A stretch of DNA of 64,000 nucleotides from Bog-532 sp963732345 (GCA_963732345.1 CAVSZI010000013.1:62001-126000), one strand, 5' to 3'. Positions 52,168 to 61,502 are shown, counted from the first letter of the stretch. Notes: generated by a model from the letters alone, not told the origin. Program-made: numbers and translations.

Positions 52168-52392
52168 ATGGCGAACGATCCCACGCCCATGGGTGACCCC
52201 GGGCAGAGCAGCGACGACATACTCGGCCGCGAGGCAGGCGGCACCGATGAACTCGGGCCCGAACCGGGCGGCACCGATGAACTCGGGCCCGAGCCAGGCG
52301 GCACCGATGAACTCGGGCCCGAACCGGGCGGCACCGATGAACTCGGGCCCGAACCCGGCGGCACCGACATCCTCCGGCCTCAGCAAGGTTAA
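52168..52392 (+). CDS. Small acidic decapeptide-repeat protein
   Basis: A 74-residue protein from ATG 52168 with AAAGGAGG at ideal spacing. After a short N-terminus (M-A-N-D-P-T-P-M-G-D-P-G-Q-S-S-D-D-I-L-G) it is four perfect 30-bp units encoding GGTDELGPEP (52237-52356) and a partial fifth (GGTDILRP). It is very acidic and unlikely to be folded. The strong start signal suggests it is expressed. No family recognised; it lies 76 bases before the dehydrogenase gene and may share its transcript. Confidence 0.65.
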   Translation: MANDPTPMGDPGQSSDDILGREAGGTDELGPEPGGTDELGPEPGGTDELGPEPGGTDELGPEPGGTDILRPQQG

Positions 52393-52468
52393 GGAACCGC
52401 CCACACCACACACCCCGCCCGTCGGCAGGTCCGGAAGCAACTCTGGACCTGCACGAAAGGAGACCCAG

Positions 52469-53359
52469 ATGGCTGCTACGGAGCGCCGCGGCGAGAATGA
52501 GCGGGTGGCAGTGCTGGGGACCGGCATCATGGGCTCGGCGATGGCCCGCAATCTGGTCTCCGCCGGGCTGCGCACCGCGGTTTGGGATCGGTCGACCAGG
52601 GCGACCGCGCCGCTGGCCGATGCCGGAGCGCTGGTGGCAGCGTCGCCGGCAGAGGCGGTCAAGGATGCGGACGTCATGATCACGATGCTGCCGACCGCCG
52701 ACGTGGTTAACTCCGTGATCTTCGCTGGCGGCGTAGCGGAGGCGCTGGCGGAGGGCGCCGTGTGGGCGCAGATGGGCACCATCGGCCTGGCCGAAACGAC
52801 CGAGATCGCCGCCCGGCTCGGCCAGCTGCGGCCCGATGTCATGTTCGTGGACGCGCCGGTATCGGGCAGCAAGGGCCCCGCCGGGTCCGGCCAGCTGCTC
52901 ATCCTGGCGTCCGGGCCGCCCGCCGGGGCCGCAGCCGCGGGCCCGGTGTTCTCGGCGATCGGCCGCAAGACCGTGTGGCTGGGCGAGGCCGGCCAGGGCA
53001 GCCGGATGAAGCTGGCCGTCAACGCCTACATGTCCATCTTGATCGAGGGCGTGGCCGAGGCCGTGGAACTGGCTGGTCGGCTAGGCATCGAGGACTCCGA
53101 GCTGGCCGAGGCTATCGAGGGCGGCCCGCTGGACGCGCCGATCGCGGACGCAAAGCTGCACAAAATGGAGCGAGGCGATTTCGCGCCCGAGTTCCCGCTG
53201 GAATGGGCGCTCAAGGACGTGGACCTGGCGATCGGCGCCGCGGGCGATGACGAGCTGCCGCTTCTAGCCGCGCTGTCCCGCCAGTGGCACGTAGCCGTTG
53301 ACGCCGGCCACGGCCGGGAAGATGTCAGCGCCGCCCGCCTAGCGCTCGGCGGCCACTAG
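52469..53359 (+). CDS. NAD(P)-dependent oxidoreductase, 3-hydroxyisobutyrate dehydrogenase/6PGDH-like
   Basis: A 296-residue beta-hydroxyacid dehydrogenase. The Rossmann loop is V-A-V-L-G-T-G-I-M-G-S-A-M-A, followed by the W-D-R-S-T strand end. The substrate-binding D-A-P-V-S-G-S-K-G, the cofactor-region G-x-G-S-R-M-K-L-A-V-N (catalytic Lys) and the C-terminal helical domain with F-P-L-E-W-A-L-K-D all fit. The substrate is unknown. ATG 52469 follows GAAAGGAG. A 17-bp tandem duplication covers its stop codon region (about 53342-53376). Confidence 0.92.
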   Translation: MAATERRGENERVAVLGTGIMGSAMARNLVSAGLRTAVWDRSTRATAPLADAGALVAASPAEAVKDADVMITMLPTADVVNSVIFAGGVAEALAEGAVWAQMGTIGLAETTEIAARLGQLRPDVMFVDAPVSGSKGPAGSGQLLILASGPPAGAAAAGPVFSAIGRKTVWLGEAGQGSRMKLAVNAYMSILIEGVAEAVELAGRLGIEDSELAEAIEGGPLDAPIADAKLHKMERGDFAPEFPLEWALKDVDLAIGAAGDDELPLLAALSRQWHVAVDAGHGREDVSAARLALGGH

Positions 53360-53384
53360 CGCTCGGCGGCCACTAGGCCCAGGC

Positions 53385-53660
53385 TCAGGCGGCGCGGCGG
53401 GCATTCCGAGCGGCTGGCTGGGCGGGGCAGGCCGGCGCCGCGCCGGTGAGCTGCAGGATCCACTGCATGCGGTCGCGGGCCGCCTCGGGATGGTCGCCAA
53501 ACTCCTGTGCCATCCGGCTGGCGCAGCCACGGACGCCGAACTGCCGCACGGTGCGCCTGATCGCCTCCGTCACCGCATCAGGGGCGGGGGCGTCCGATCG
53601 CTGAAGTTGTGAGGCGAACAGTGCTGCGCACCGCGCGCTGGTCACGTTCAACTGGGTCAT
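53385..53660 (-). CDS. Small conserved hypothetical protein
   Basis: A 91-residue protein from ATG 53660 behind GTGGAGG. The sequence L-N-V-T-S-A-R-C-A-A-L-F-A-S-x-L-Q-x-S-D-A-P and G-V-R-G-C-A-S-R-M-A-Q-E-F-G-D-H-P-E-A-A is familiar as a widespread actinomycete hypothetical; no function is known to me. Two Cys residues might be paired or bind metal. Confidence 0.75.
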   Translation of the reverse strand: MTQLNVTSARCAALFASQLQRSDAPAPDAVTEAIRRTVRQFGVRGCASRMAQEFGDHPEAARDRMQWILQLTGAAPACPAQPAARNARRAA

Positions 53661-53816
53661 GGTAAGCCTCCACGGTTTCCATCGCTGAGCAAGGGGCCAA
53701 CAGATGGGTGACCTGGCGAACCTCAGCCGGTGGCCCCGGCCTTCGCGTACCCGCAGCCAGTTCCCATGCACTAAACCAGAGCGAGCCCAGGCCTGTCAGA
53801 TACGGGCCCCGGCCTG

Positions 53817-54862
53817 CTAAAAAGAGGCGTGGGGCCACGCCGTGCGGGCCGGTGGTCCGTGGGAGTGGAGGGTGCGCCCGTCGGGGCTGGTGGCGGTGGT
53901 GGTGCCGTTGGGGTGGCAGGTGAGTGTCCAGCCCCAGCGGTGGATGACGATCAGATGGTGGAATCGGCAGAGCAGCCGCAGATTCCCCAGCGCGGTGGGG
54001 CCGCTTTTGGAGCGGGGATCAGGTGGTGGACCTGGCAGACCGAGGGGGGCTGGGCGCAGCCGGGGAACTGGCACTGCTTGTCCCGCTGGATAACGGCTTT
54101 GCGCAGGTGCGGGGGGATCTGCGGGGTGGGGGCGCCCATGTCCAGCGGCTGGCTCAGGGAGTTGTACGGCTCGCCGAGGGTGGTGACCCGGAGGCAGGAG
54201 GCGAGCCCGCCGGGGCCGGACAGCAGGGTGATGCTCATGTCCAGCAGGGTGTCGCGCAGCCGCCGCCGCAGCGCGGGGGAGATCCCGGCCGGTTCCGCCG
54301 GGCCGTCCCGGTCCCGGGCGTCCCGGCCGTGGCCGTGGCCCGGGGCCTGGTCGTGGTCGCGGTGGTGGTCCAGGCCGCGGCCGTGGGCCTTGACAAACAA
54401 GGTGGTGAGCTGGTCCAGGGCGGTCCAGTCGGGCTGCCCGCTGACCACCGGCGTGATCGTCGCATCGCAGGCGGCGGCCTCGGCGTCCACGCCCGATAGG
54501 TCCACCGGCCCCGCGCCGGCCGCGGCGCGGGCCGGGCTCCACCCGGCTGCCTGGCCGGGGCTGCACCCGGCTGCCTGGCCGGGGCTGCACCCGGCTGCCT
54601 GGCCGGGGCTCCACCCGGCTTCCAGGGCGGGCGCGCCGGGCAGGCCGCGGAGGGTGGCCAGGTCCACGTGGACCTGGACGTGGACCGGCTGCCCGTCCCG
54701 GCCGGGCAGCATCCGCGCCGCGATCAGCCGGTGGCAGCACTGGTAGCCCAATTGCATCGTGATCTGGGTCACATCGGCTTGCCGCACCGACAGCCTGGCA
54801 GAGCGCCGCCTGGCGCGGCCAGCCGGGCAAACCCTGACGGCTATTCGAAAACATGAACTCAA
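53817..54862 (-). pseudogene. DUF222/HNH endonuclease-like gene, frameshifted and 5'-truncated
   Basis: From about 54862 one frame gives the end of a DUF222 domain (H-V-Q-V-H-V-D-L-A, C-D-A-T-I-T-P-V-V-S-G) and the HNH start (V-I-Q-R-D-K-Q-C-Q-F-P-G-C, V-H-H-L-I-P). The rest of the HNH (S-K-S-G-P-T-A-L-G-N-L-R-L-L-C-R-F-H-H) continues in another frame to the stop at 53817. Loss of one C in the cccc run near 54025 would explain the shift. The usual DUF222 N-terminus is missing. A 24-bp repeat (about four units, S-P-G-Q-A-A-G-C) sits at about 54532-54620. These genes are common remnants of group-type repeats in actinomycetes. Confidence 0.75.
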
Positions 54863-54957
54863 GGCGTTGGCTGAGGATCAGGATTTTCAAGTAACAGTCC
54901 GCGCTCCAAGCAGTCGGGGGAGGGGAAGTCCGTCGATGCCGTCCGGATTCCTGCCGG

Positions 54958-55707
54958 TCATCGCCTGTCCTCAGCGCGGTGGGCCGGGGGAACGCCCGCC
55001 AGACACTGCGTCCCGGCGGCCCGCTGCAGCCTGTTCTGCCGTCGCTGGAACTGGTCGGCTACCAGCGCGGTGACCAGGGCGCAGGAGGTGCCGAGCAGGA
55101 ACCCGGCGGTGGCGTCGGAGAGCCAGTGGGCGCCCAGGTAGGCACGGGAGAGCCCCATCACGATCGAGAACGCCACCGCGGCCGTGCCCCACCAGATGCG
55201 CCGCCTGCCCGCGGGCACCAGGGCGATGACCGTCGCGACGACGGTGACCGACGCGGCGATGGCGTGTCCGGACGGGAACGACGCGCCGCTCGTGGCGACC
55301 AGCGACCCGGGCGGCCTGGCCCGGTCGTAGATCCCTTTCAGCGAGCCGATCAGCACCTCCGACAGCACGATGGCGGCGGCGAAAGCGGCCAGATGCCACC
55401 ACTGGCGGCGCAGGGCCAGGAACCCGGCCAGGGCGATCCGCACCGGCAGCGTGACATACACCAGCCCGAGGACGTTGAAGACCTTGGCGATGGCGGTCAG
55501 CGGGGGCGCCCGGCCGGAGACCATCAGCCGCAGCCACGCATCATCGACCCGCTGGATGCGGGCCAGCATGCCGTGGTCCGCGACCAGGGCGAACACCACG
55601 GCCGTGACCGCCACCACCCCGGCGGTCAGCAAAGCGGCCCGCCGGGGGCGGCCAAGCAGCGGGTCCTCCTGCCGCCGGGCCGTGGCGGCCCGGGTCACCC
55701 GGGGCAT
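54958..55707 (-). CDS. PAP2-family membrane phosphatase
   Basis: A 249-residue polytopic protein with the three PAP2 phosphatase motifs in order: K-G-x-Y-D-R-A-R-P, P-S-G-H-A and S-R-A-Y-L-G-A-H-W-x-S-D. These are the catalytic Lys/Arg, His and Arg/His. It probably dephosphorylates a lipid phosphate such as phosphatidate or an isoprenyl pyrophosphate at the membrane. The ATG at 55707 overlaps the end of the kinase gene by 13 bases, so the two are co-translated. Motifs look intact. Confidence 0.92.
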   Translation of the reverse strand: MPRVTRAATARRQEDPLLGRPRRAALLTAGVVAVTAVVFALVADHGMLARIQRVDDAWLRLMVSGRAPPLTAIAKVFNVLGLVYVTLPVRIALAGFLALRRQWWHLAAFAAAIVLSEVLIGSLKGIYDRARPPGSLVATSGASFPSGHAIAASVTVVATVIALVPAGRRRIWWGTAAVAFSIVMGLSRAYLGAHWLSDATAGFLLGTSCALVTALVADQFQRRQNRLQRAAGTQCLAGVPPAHRAEDRR

Positions 55708-57911
55708 GCGGCACCTCGCCCGCACAGGGCCAGGCCTTCGGTGCGCCGGACATAGCCGGCCAGCTCCGACCGGGGCATGAACGCCACCGCGCTGCCGACA
55801 GCGGTGGTCACCACCGGGGACGCGCCGGGGGCGAGGACGAACCGGTAGGTCGCGCAGCCGCCGGGGAAGGTGTAGTAGCGGACGCCGGAGTACGCAGGGA
55901 CCAGGCTCAGCGGGCGCTCGAACCGGCGCATGCCGGGCTGGTCCGAGGGGATCTGCTGGGCGCCCGAGGTGTCGCAGGTCGCGGTCAGGGTGATCGTCAC
56001 CGCCTGCAGCCCGGCCTGGCCGGAGTCCAGCCCGAAGCTGGCCTGCCCGCTGGCGATCTCGGCGCCGGCCGCGGTCCAGCCTGACGGGAGCGCGGCGATG
56101 CAGGGCAGGAAGGCGGCCGAGGGGACCGCCTGGGCCGCCAGGATCATCGTATGGCCCGTGCCGCAATCGGGCGCGTGCACACTTGGGTTGCTGGCAGGCA
56201 ACAACAAGGTGATGCCGAGAACGGCGGGCACGGCGAAGATGGCGAGCATCGCCGCGGCCAGGGTGACCCGCCGGGCGCTCCAGCGTTGCAGCATGATCGG
56301 GCGCCGCTGCGGGGCGAGTGTGCGGAACTCGGCGAGCAGGTCCCGGGGATCGCGTTTCATGAAGGCGCGCAGCTGTGTCGGGCTGGCGACCCCGCGGGTG
56401 GCGGCGAAGGCCTCGGCCAGCTCGGCGTCGGTGAAATAGTTCAGCGCGTGCCGGTACACGCGCGCGGGGTCGGTGCGGACCGCCAGGACCAGCATCATGT
56501 TGCCCAGGTCGACCGCCTGCCGCCATGGCGAGGGGCGCACCTGGGCGAAGGCCACGTCGATCAGCAGCAGCTGCCCGCCGCGGACCATCAGGTTGCCCGG
56601 CTTGATGTCGCGGTGGGCGATCCCCGCGTCCCACAGCGTGCGGATCAGCCGCAGCCCCTGGTCGAGCACCTGGTCATCGAGGTCGGCGCCGCCGATTTCC
56701 ACCGCGCCGTCGAAGTACTCGGTGACCAGCAGGTACTCCCGCTCGGGGGTGATCTCCACGATGCCGTAGGGCCTGGCCACGGCGATCCCGGCGTCCTGCA
56801 GCAGGCGCAGCGCGTAGTCCTCGTACTCGGCCAGGCGCCGCACGGTCTGGAAGGGATGCTCGTCCTCCAGGGAGCCGTACAAGATCGTCCGCCACAGCTT
56901 GTACCAGCGGTCAGCGCGGACGTGGCCCTTGGTGTAGAGCTTGGCGAACAGGTACTCCTGCGGGCCGCCCTCGGTCCGCAGCCGCAGCGGGGTGGAGCCG
57001 GCTGAGGACTCCAGCCCGACCGGCGTGATGCCGGTGACGGTGAACCCGAGCTGGTCGCGCATGCCCTGCCGGATCGCCTCGCCTCGCGCGCCGGTCACGT
57101 CCACGTGCGCGGTGTTGCCGCGCCGGTAGGCGACCGGGAAGACCTCGTTCGGGGTGAAGAAACGGAACGCGCTGACCGGGATCGCGACGCCGAGCGCCAC
57201 CCCCAGGAGCAGGTCATCCACGTGATCGACGGCCAGGTACAGATGGGCCAGGCAGAACACGGTCACGATGACCGCGATGGCCGCCTTCGCGTAGGTGCGG
57301 GGCCGTCCCGGCACGACCAGGCAGTAGGCAATGCTGATCAGCAGGAACGTGAGGATCGTCACCGACATCGCCGGCGCGGAATACCCGGCCCAGCCGGCGA
57401 TGACCGGCACGCCGTACGGCCGCGGCCGCGTCGTCCCCTCGGTGATGAACTCGATGGCGAGCTCGAGGAGGTACAGGCTGCACAGGAATACCAGCAGTTG
57501 CCGCCAGCGCCGGAACGCTATCGTCAGCACGACCGCCGACAACCCGAGCACCGTGGCTCCCCAGCCGGATCCGGCCGCGGAGATCCCCCTGGCGACGTCG
57601 GTCAGCCACGGCGTCCGTGGCCGCGCGAAAAACCGGAGCACCGCCGAGTTGACCTGATCATCGAGCCGCAGCGACGGGGCCTGCAGATTATCGAGCCGCA
57701 GCGACGGGGCCTGCAGCGAGATCACGATCACGCCGGCCAGGACGACAACTGCGAGGACCAGCCAGGCCCTGGTGGTGACCGAGACCGGGTGCGGCAGCGG
57801 CGGGGGCGCACCCGTCGGGCGGCGCCGGCGCGTCGTCCGCCGCACGGCGGGACCCGGCGCAAGGCTCGCCGTGCCAGTCGGCGCGGTTACCCTTTCCGCC
57901 TTCTCGCTCAA
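55695..57911 (-). CDS. PAP2-like membrane domain fused to a kinase-like domain
   Basis: A 738-residue protein. Residues about 45-265 hold six transmembrane helices with a PAP2-like outline (T-T-R-P-R-P-Y-G and H-L-Y-L-A-V-D-H-V-D-D) whose P-S-G-H motif is degenerate. Residues about 300-530 are kinase-like: L-F-A-K-L-Y-T-K, I-A-H-R-D-I-K-P-G-N-L-M-V and L-L-I-D-V-A-F-A in place of DFG. A further transmembrane helix (A-A-M-L-A-I-F-A-V-P-A-V-L-G) and an extracytoplasmic Cys-containing domain follow. A 30-bp duplication gives L-Q-A-P-S-L-R-L-D twice near residue 66. It may be a lipid or small-molecule kinase coupled to a PAP2 fold. Its start overlaps the OpuAC-like gene. Confidence 0.82.
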   Translation of the reverse strand: MSEKAERVTAPTGTASLAPGPAVRRTTRRRRPTGAPPPLPHPVSVTTRAWLVLAVVVLAGVIVISLQAPSLRLDNLQAPSLRLDDQVNSAVLRFFARPRTPWLTDVARGISAAGSGWGATVLGLSAVVLTIAFRRWRQLLVFLCSLYLLELAIEFITEGTTRPRPYGVPVIAGWAGYSAPAMSVTILTFLLISIAYCLVVPGRPRTYAKAAIAVIVTVFCLAHLYLAVDHVDDLLLGVALGVAIPVSAFRFFTPNEVFPVAYRRGNTAHVDVTGARGEAIRQGMRDQLGFTVTGITPVGLESSAGSTPLRLRTEGGPQEYLFAKLYTKGHVRADRWYKLWRTILYGSLEDEHPFQTVRRLAEYEDYALRLLQDAGIAVARPYGIVEITPEREYLLVTEYFDGAVEIGGADLDDQVLDQGLRLIRTLWDAGIAHRDIKPGNLMVRGGQLLLIDVAFAQVRPSPWRQAVDLGNMMLVLAVRTDPARVYRHALNYFTDAELAEAFAATRGVASPTQLRAFMKRDPRDLLAEFRTLAPQRRPIMLQRWSARRVTLAAAMLAIFAVPAVLGITLLLPASNPSVHAPDCGTGHTMILAAQAVPSAAFLPCIAALPSGWTAAGAEIASGQASFGLDSGQAGLQAVTITLTATCDTSGAQQIPSDQPGMRRFERPLSLVPAYSGVRYYTFPGGCATYRFVLAPGASPVVTTAVGSAVAFMPRSELAGYVRRTEGLALCGRGAACPG

Positions 57912-58873
57912 TGCGACGCACCTCCTGCCGAGGCCAGCCCCTGCGCCCGCAGCCAGCTCTCAGCTACCAGGCGCGGATCTTGCCCGCGTAGTTCCACCTG
58001 CGCGTTCAGGGCGCGCAGCGAGCCGGTCGTCAGGCGCGCCGAGACGGTGTCGAGCACCGTGAGCAGCCGCGGGCCGTAGCGGGCGACGACGTCCCGGCGC
58101 ACCAGCGGGATGACGTTCTCGGCCGGCTGCAGGCCGCGGTCGTCGGCCAGCACCACGAGATGGTCCGCCGTGATGGCCGGATCGGTGCTGAACAGCAGCG
58201 CGACGCCGATGTCCCCTGCCTGCAGGGCCTGCAGCGTCAGCGGGCCCCCGGCGTCCAGCGGTATGAAAACCCGGAACCGGAGCCCGTAAACCTGCTTCAG
58301 CCCGAGCAGGCAGTAGAGGCGCTCCGGGCATTCGGGCGGACCGCCGAACGCCAGCCGCGGCGCCACCCGGGCCAGGTCGGCGACCGATCGCAGGCCATAG
58401 CGGGCAGCGGTGGCGGCGGTGACCACGATGACGTTGGCGTCCTGCGCGGCGGACGGGCGGCCCGCCACCAGCCCCCGGCCAGCCACCCACCCGGCCAGGG
58501 CCCGGCCGGTCGCTGTAACATCGGACGTCGCGGACTGCCGCCCCAGGCTGACGAACTCGAGCGCCGACCCGGAGTACTCCGGCACCACCTGGACAAGTCC
58601 GCTCATCAGCGCCGGGTCCACCAGCTCACGAGCGCCCAGGTTCGGCAGGACGCGGACGGGGAAGCCCTGCGTCGTGAGCGCGTCGGCGTAGATGTCGGCG
58701 AGCAGCGCGCTCTCCGGGAAGTCGAATGACCCGACCGTGATCTCGGCGCCATGCTGGCTGGCCTCGCCTGCCCGGCCAGCCGGCCCGCTGCCGCAGGCGC
58801 AGGCGCAGCACACGACGGCCAGCGCCAGACAGGCTACGTACGCCACTGTCCGTCGTTCCGGCTCTGCTCTCAT
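57908..58873 (-). CDS. OpuAC/ProX-like substrate-binding lipoprotein
   Basis: A 321-residue lipoprotein. The signal ends in A-V-V-C-C-A-C-A-C-G, which offers several candidate lipid Cys residues. The mature protein has I-T-V-G-S-F-D-F-P-E-S-A-L-L-A-D-I-Y, Q-V-V-P-E-Y-S-G-S-A-L and a terminal helix A-x-L-R-A-L-N-A-Q-V-E-L, the ABC glycine-betaine/choline type binding fold. No permease or ATPase gene is adjacent, so it may be an orphan receptor or act with a distant transporter. It overlaps the kinase gene start by 4 bases. Confidence 0.85.
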   Translation of the reverse strand: MRAEPERRTVAYVACLALAVVCCACACGSGPAGRAGEASQHGAEITVGSFDFPESALLADIYADALTTQGFPVRVLPNLGARELVDPALMSGLVQVVPEYSGSALEFVSLGRQSATSDVTATGRALAGWVAGRGLVAGRPSAAQDANVIVVTAATAARYGLRSVADLARVAPRLAFGGPPECPERLYCLLGLKQVYGLRFRVFIPLDAGGPLTLQALQAGDIGVALLFSTDPAITADHLVVLADDRGLQPAENVIPLVRRDVVARYGPRLLTVLDTVSARLTTGSLRALNAQVELRGQDPRLVAESWLRAQGLASAGGASH

Positions 58874-59036
58874 GACGTTCCGTGCGGGTCGAGAAGAAAA
58901 GGTTGCTCCGCACGCGCCGGAGCCGGGGATCCCGTTCCTCCGGGCGGCGGCGCGCCGGACGGGCGGCGCTGGCGGCCGGCCGGAAAGACCGGCACCCGCG
59001 CTGGTGCGCCCGGGGCCAGCCGCGGCGCGCCGGCGC

Positions 59037-61442
59037 TCACACGTACTCCCGGTGTTGCAGGGACCGCCAGCACAGCCAGCCCGGCAGTACCGGCAGCCAG
59101 TAGGTCGCCAGCCGGTACAGCAGCACGGCCGAGACCGCGGGCCCGGGCTGCATGCCGACGCCGGTCAGCCCGGCCACCAGCGCCGCCTCGATCGCGCCGA
59201 GACCGCCGGGCGTCGGCGCTGCCGCCGCCAGCGCGGCGGCGGCCAGGTACACCGCGCCGATCACGACCAGCCCAGGACCCCCGCCGAACGCCTGGACCGA
59301 GGCGGCCAGCGCGGCGATGTAGGCCAGGGTGATCAGGGCCGAGCCGCCGAACAGCAGGCCCAGCTTGACCGGGCTGGCGGCGGCCTGCCGTAGGCTGCCC
59401 GCCGCGGAACGGAGGCCGGGGATCAGCTTCTTGCGCGTCCACCGGCGGCCGGGCCGTGTCGCCAGGACCACGCCGATGACCGCGATGATCACCGCCAGGA
59501 CAAGCAGGATCTTGCTGCCGGATGGCAGCTTGAACGCTTTGGTGAGGTCGTGGCCGGCCAGCGCGAAGAAAACCACGATCAGCACCATGTGCATGACGGC
59601 GCCCGCGAGGGCGTTCACACCGACCGCCGCGACGCTGGCCGGGGTGCTGGTGCCGCTCTTTTGCAGGAACCGGGCGTTCAGCGCCATCCCGCCGACGTTG
59701 GCCGGCGACACCCGGTTGATGAATGATGAGGCGCCCTGCGTCAGCACGGCCGGGCCGAACGGGACATGCCCGGGAACCGCGCCGATCAGCGCTATCGCGC
59801 TGGCCACGTAGGTCAGCGCGGACAGGCCGATGATCACCGGCAGCCAGGCCCCGTTGACGTGCTGCAGCGCGTGCCAGCTGCTGCTAACCTGGGCGATCTG
59901 CGGCAGCAGGAAGTAAAAGGCGCCGGCCAGCGCGGCAATCGCCAGCAGCGTGCGCGGCCGCACCCGCTGCAGCCGGACGAGGTCCTGGTCAGCGTCGTCG
60001 CCGCTGGCTGCGATCGCGGCCGCGCGCGTCTTCTTCAGCAGCGCGTCCTGGCCCTTGATCGCGTGCCGGGTGCCGGCCGACAGGGCGAGCGGCTGCAGCA
60101 GCGGCACGGCGGTGGCGACGCCCCCGGCGCCGATCGCGGCCGCCGCGGTCGCGACGGCACGGTCCGGGCCGATCCGGCCGGCCAGCGAGGTGAGCAGCTC
60201 GGCCACGTCGATCGCGCGCTGACGGCTGGTGGCGGCGAGCTCGGCGAAGCTGAAGTCGACCAGCACGGCAGACCCGTCCTGGCTGATCATGATGTTGCTG
60301 CCGTGCAGCGACCGGTGCGCGATCCTGGCCCGATGCAGCCGGCCGACCTCGCCCCACAGGGTCCGGGCGAGCTGATCGGTGATCCGATCGGCCGGGACCT
60401 CGTCCAGGGACCGGCCCGCAACCAGGTCCATGGTCAGCAGCACCGACCCGTCGTCGGCCCTGATGACCTGGCCGACGTGCGGCACCGCGACCCCGGCCCG
60501 CTCGGCCATCACGCCCAGCAGCGCCTCATGCTCGACGGCCTTGAAAAGCGAGGCCGCGGGCCTGGTGTCGCCGACGCCGCGCAGCCGGATGCCGCGCCAG
60601 GCCCGGTACAGCAGGTCGGCGTCCCGCTGGTCTGAGCCGAAGACCTTGACGAACAGGCCACGTCCGTCGCCGGTGGTCGCCTGGAATGGCCGCGATCCCT
60701 TGGCGGCGAACGGCCCGGTCACCTGGCTGACCGGCACGCCGCCCGCGCCGAGGGCTGCGGCCACCCCGGCGGGTCCCATCCGCCGGTCCGGCACCCCGAA
60801 CGCCACCAGCAGGCCTGCGCCCACGGTCACCCCGGCCGCCAGCGCCAGCACCAGCTGCATGGGCAGCAGGCCGCCGGTGATCAGCCGGGCCGCGCCGATC
60901 AGCAGCAGCGTGGCCCAGGACGCCCGGCGCCACGGCCGGCTCAGCCACGGCGCCGCGGCCACCGCGACCGCCACCAGTCCCGCCAGCACGGCCGGATCGG
61001 GGAAGCCGGCGCCGGCCAGCCAGGAACCCTGGCGCAGCCCTGCGGGCGCGGGGCCGCCGGGCCCGGCCAGGTAGGTGATCCCGGCCATCAGGGCCGCCGC
61101 GGCCGCGAACCCGCCCGCCACAGTGGCCAGCACCCGGAAGCGGCGGTACCGCAGTGCGGCGGCCAGCAGCACCAGGGCCGCCGCCGCGATCGTCACCTGG
61201 ACCAGGCCAGTCAGCACCTGCCCGGTCGCGGTTTCGGGCCCCACCCAGGTGACCGCTGCCGCGGGCCGGAGCAGGGCAGGAAGCAGCATAGCGATCACGA
61301 CCGCGACGGCCAGCACCAGGGCCGCCGCGATCAGCCGGATCACGTCGCCCGGATGGCGGTACCGCGTCGGCGCCAGGACACGGCCCCGCGGGCGCGTGTC
61401 CGGTTGGCCGGCGGCCAGCAGTATCGCGGGCAAATCCGTCAT
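59037..61442 (-). CDS. Kinase-like domain fused to a lysylphosphatidylglycerol-synthase-type membrane domain
   Basis: An 801-residue protein: about six N-terminal transmembrane helices, then a kinase-like domain (about residues 245-440), then a C-terminal block of about seven helices with the LPG_synthase_TM/UPF0104 landmarks (F-I-N-R-V-S-P-A-N-V-G-G-M-A-L-N, P-T-P-G-G-L-G-A-I-E-A-A-L). In the kinase core the catalytic loop reads H-R-S-L-H-G-S-N-I-M (Ser in place of the usual catalytic Asp) and the metal loop D-F-S, so phosphotransfer may be lost or altered. A role in lipid transport or modification is inferred. ATG 61442. It lies about 160 bases upstream of the OpuAC-like gene on the same strand. 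Confidence 0.85.
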   Translation of the reverse strand: MTDLPAILLAAGQPDTRPRGRVLAPTRYRHPGDVIRLIAAALVLAVAVVIAMLLPALLRPAAAVTWVGPETATGQVLTGLVQVTIAAAALVLLAAALRYRRFRVLATVAGGFAAAAALMAGITYLAGPGGPAPAGLRQGSWLAGAGFPDPAVLAGLVAVAVAAAPWLSRPWRRASWATLLLIGAARLITGGLLPMQLVLALAAGVTVGAGLLVAFGVPDRRMGPAGVAAALGAGGVPVSQVTGPFAAKGSRPFQATTGDGRGLFVKVFGSDQRDADLLYRAWRGIRLRGVGDTRPAASLFKAVEHEALLGVMAERAGVAVPHVGQVIRADDGSVLLTMDLVAGRSLDEVPADRITDQLARTLWGEVGRLHRARIAHRSLHGSNIMISQDGSAVLVDFSFAELAATSRQRAIDVAELLTSLAGRIGPDRAVATAAAAIGAGGVATAVPLLQPLALSAGTRHAIKGQDALLKKTRAAAIAASGDDADQDLVRLQRVRPRTLLAIAALAGAFYFLLPQIAQVSSSWHALQHVNGAWLPVIIGLSALTYVASAIALIGAVPGHVPFGPAVLTQGASSFINRVSPANVGGMALNARFLQKSGTSTPASVAAVGVNALAGAVMHMVLIVVFFALAGHDLTKAFKLPSGSKILLVLAVIIAVIGVVLATRPGRRWTRKKLIPGLRSAAGSLRQAAASPVKLGLLFGGSALITLAYIAALAASVQAFGGGPGLVVIGAVYLAAAALAAAAPTPGGLGAIEAALVAGLTGVGMQPGPAVSAVLLYRLATYWLPVLPGWLCWRSLQHREYV

Positions 61443-61502
61443 GGGCAGTACCCCCAGGCCGTGCCCCCCATGGCGGGCAGCACTGTGGCTCGGTGCCGTG
61501 CC

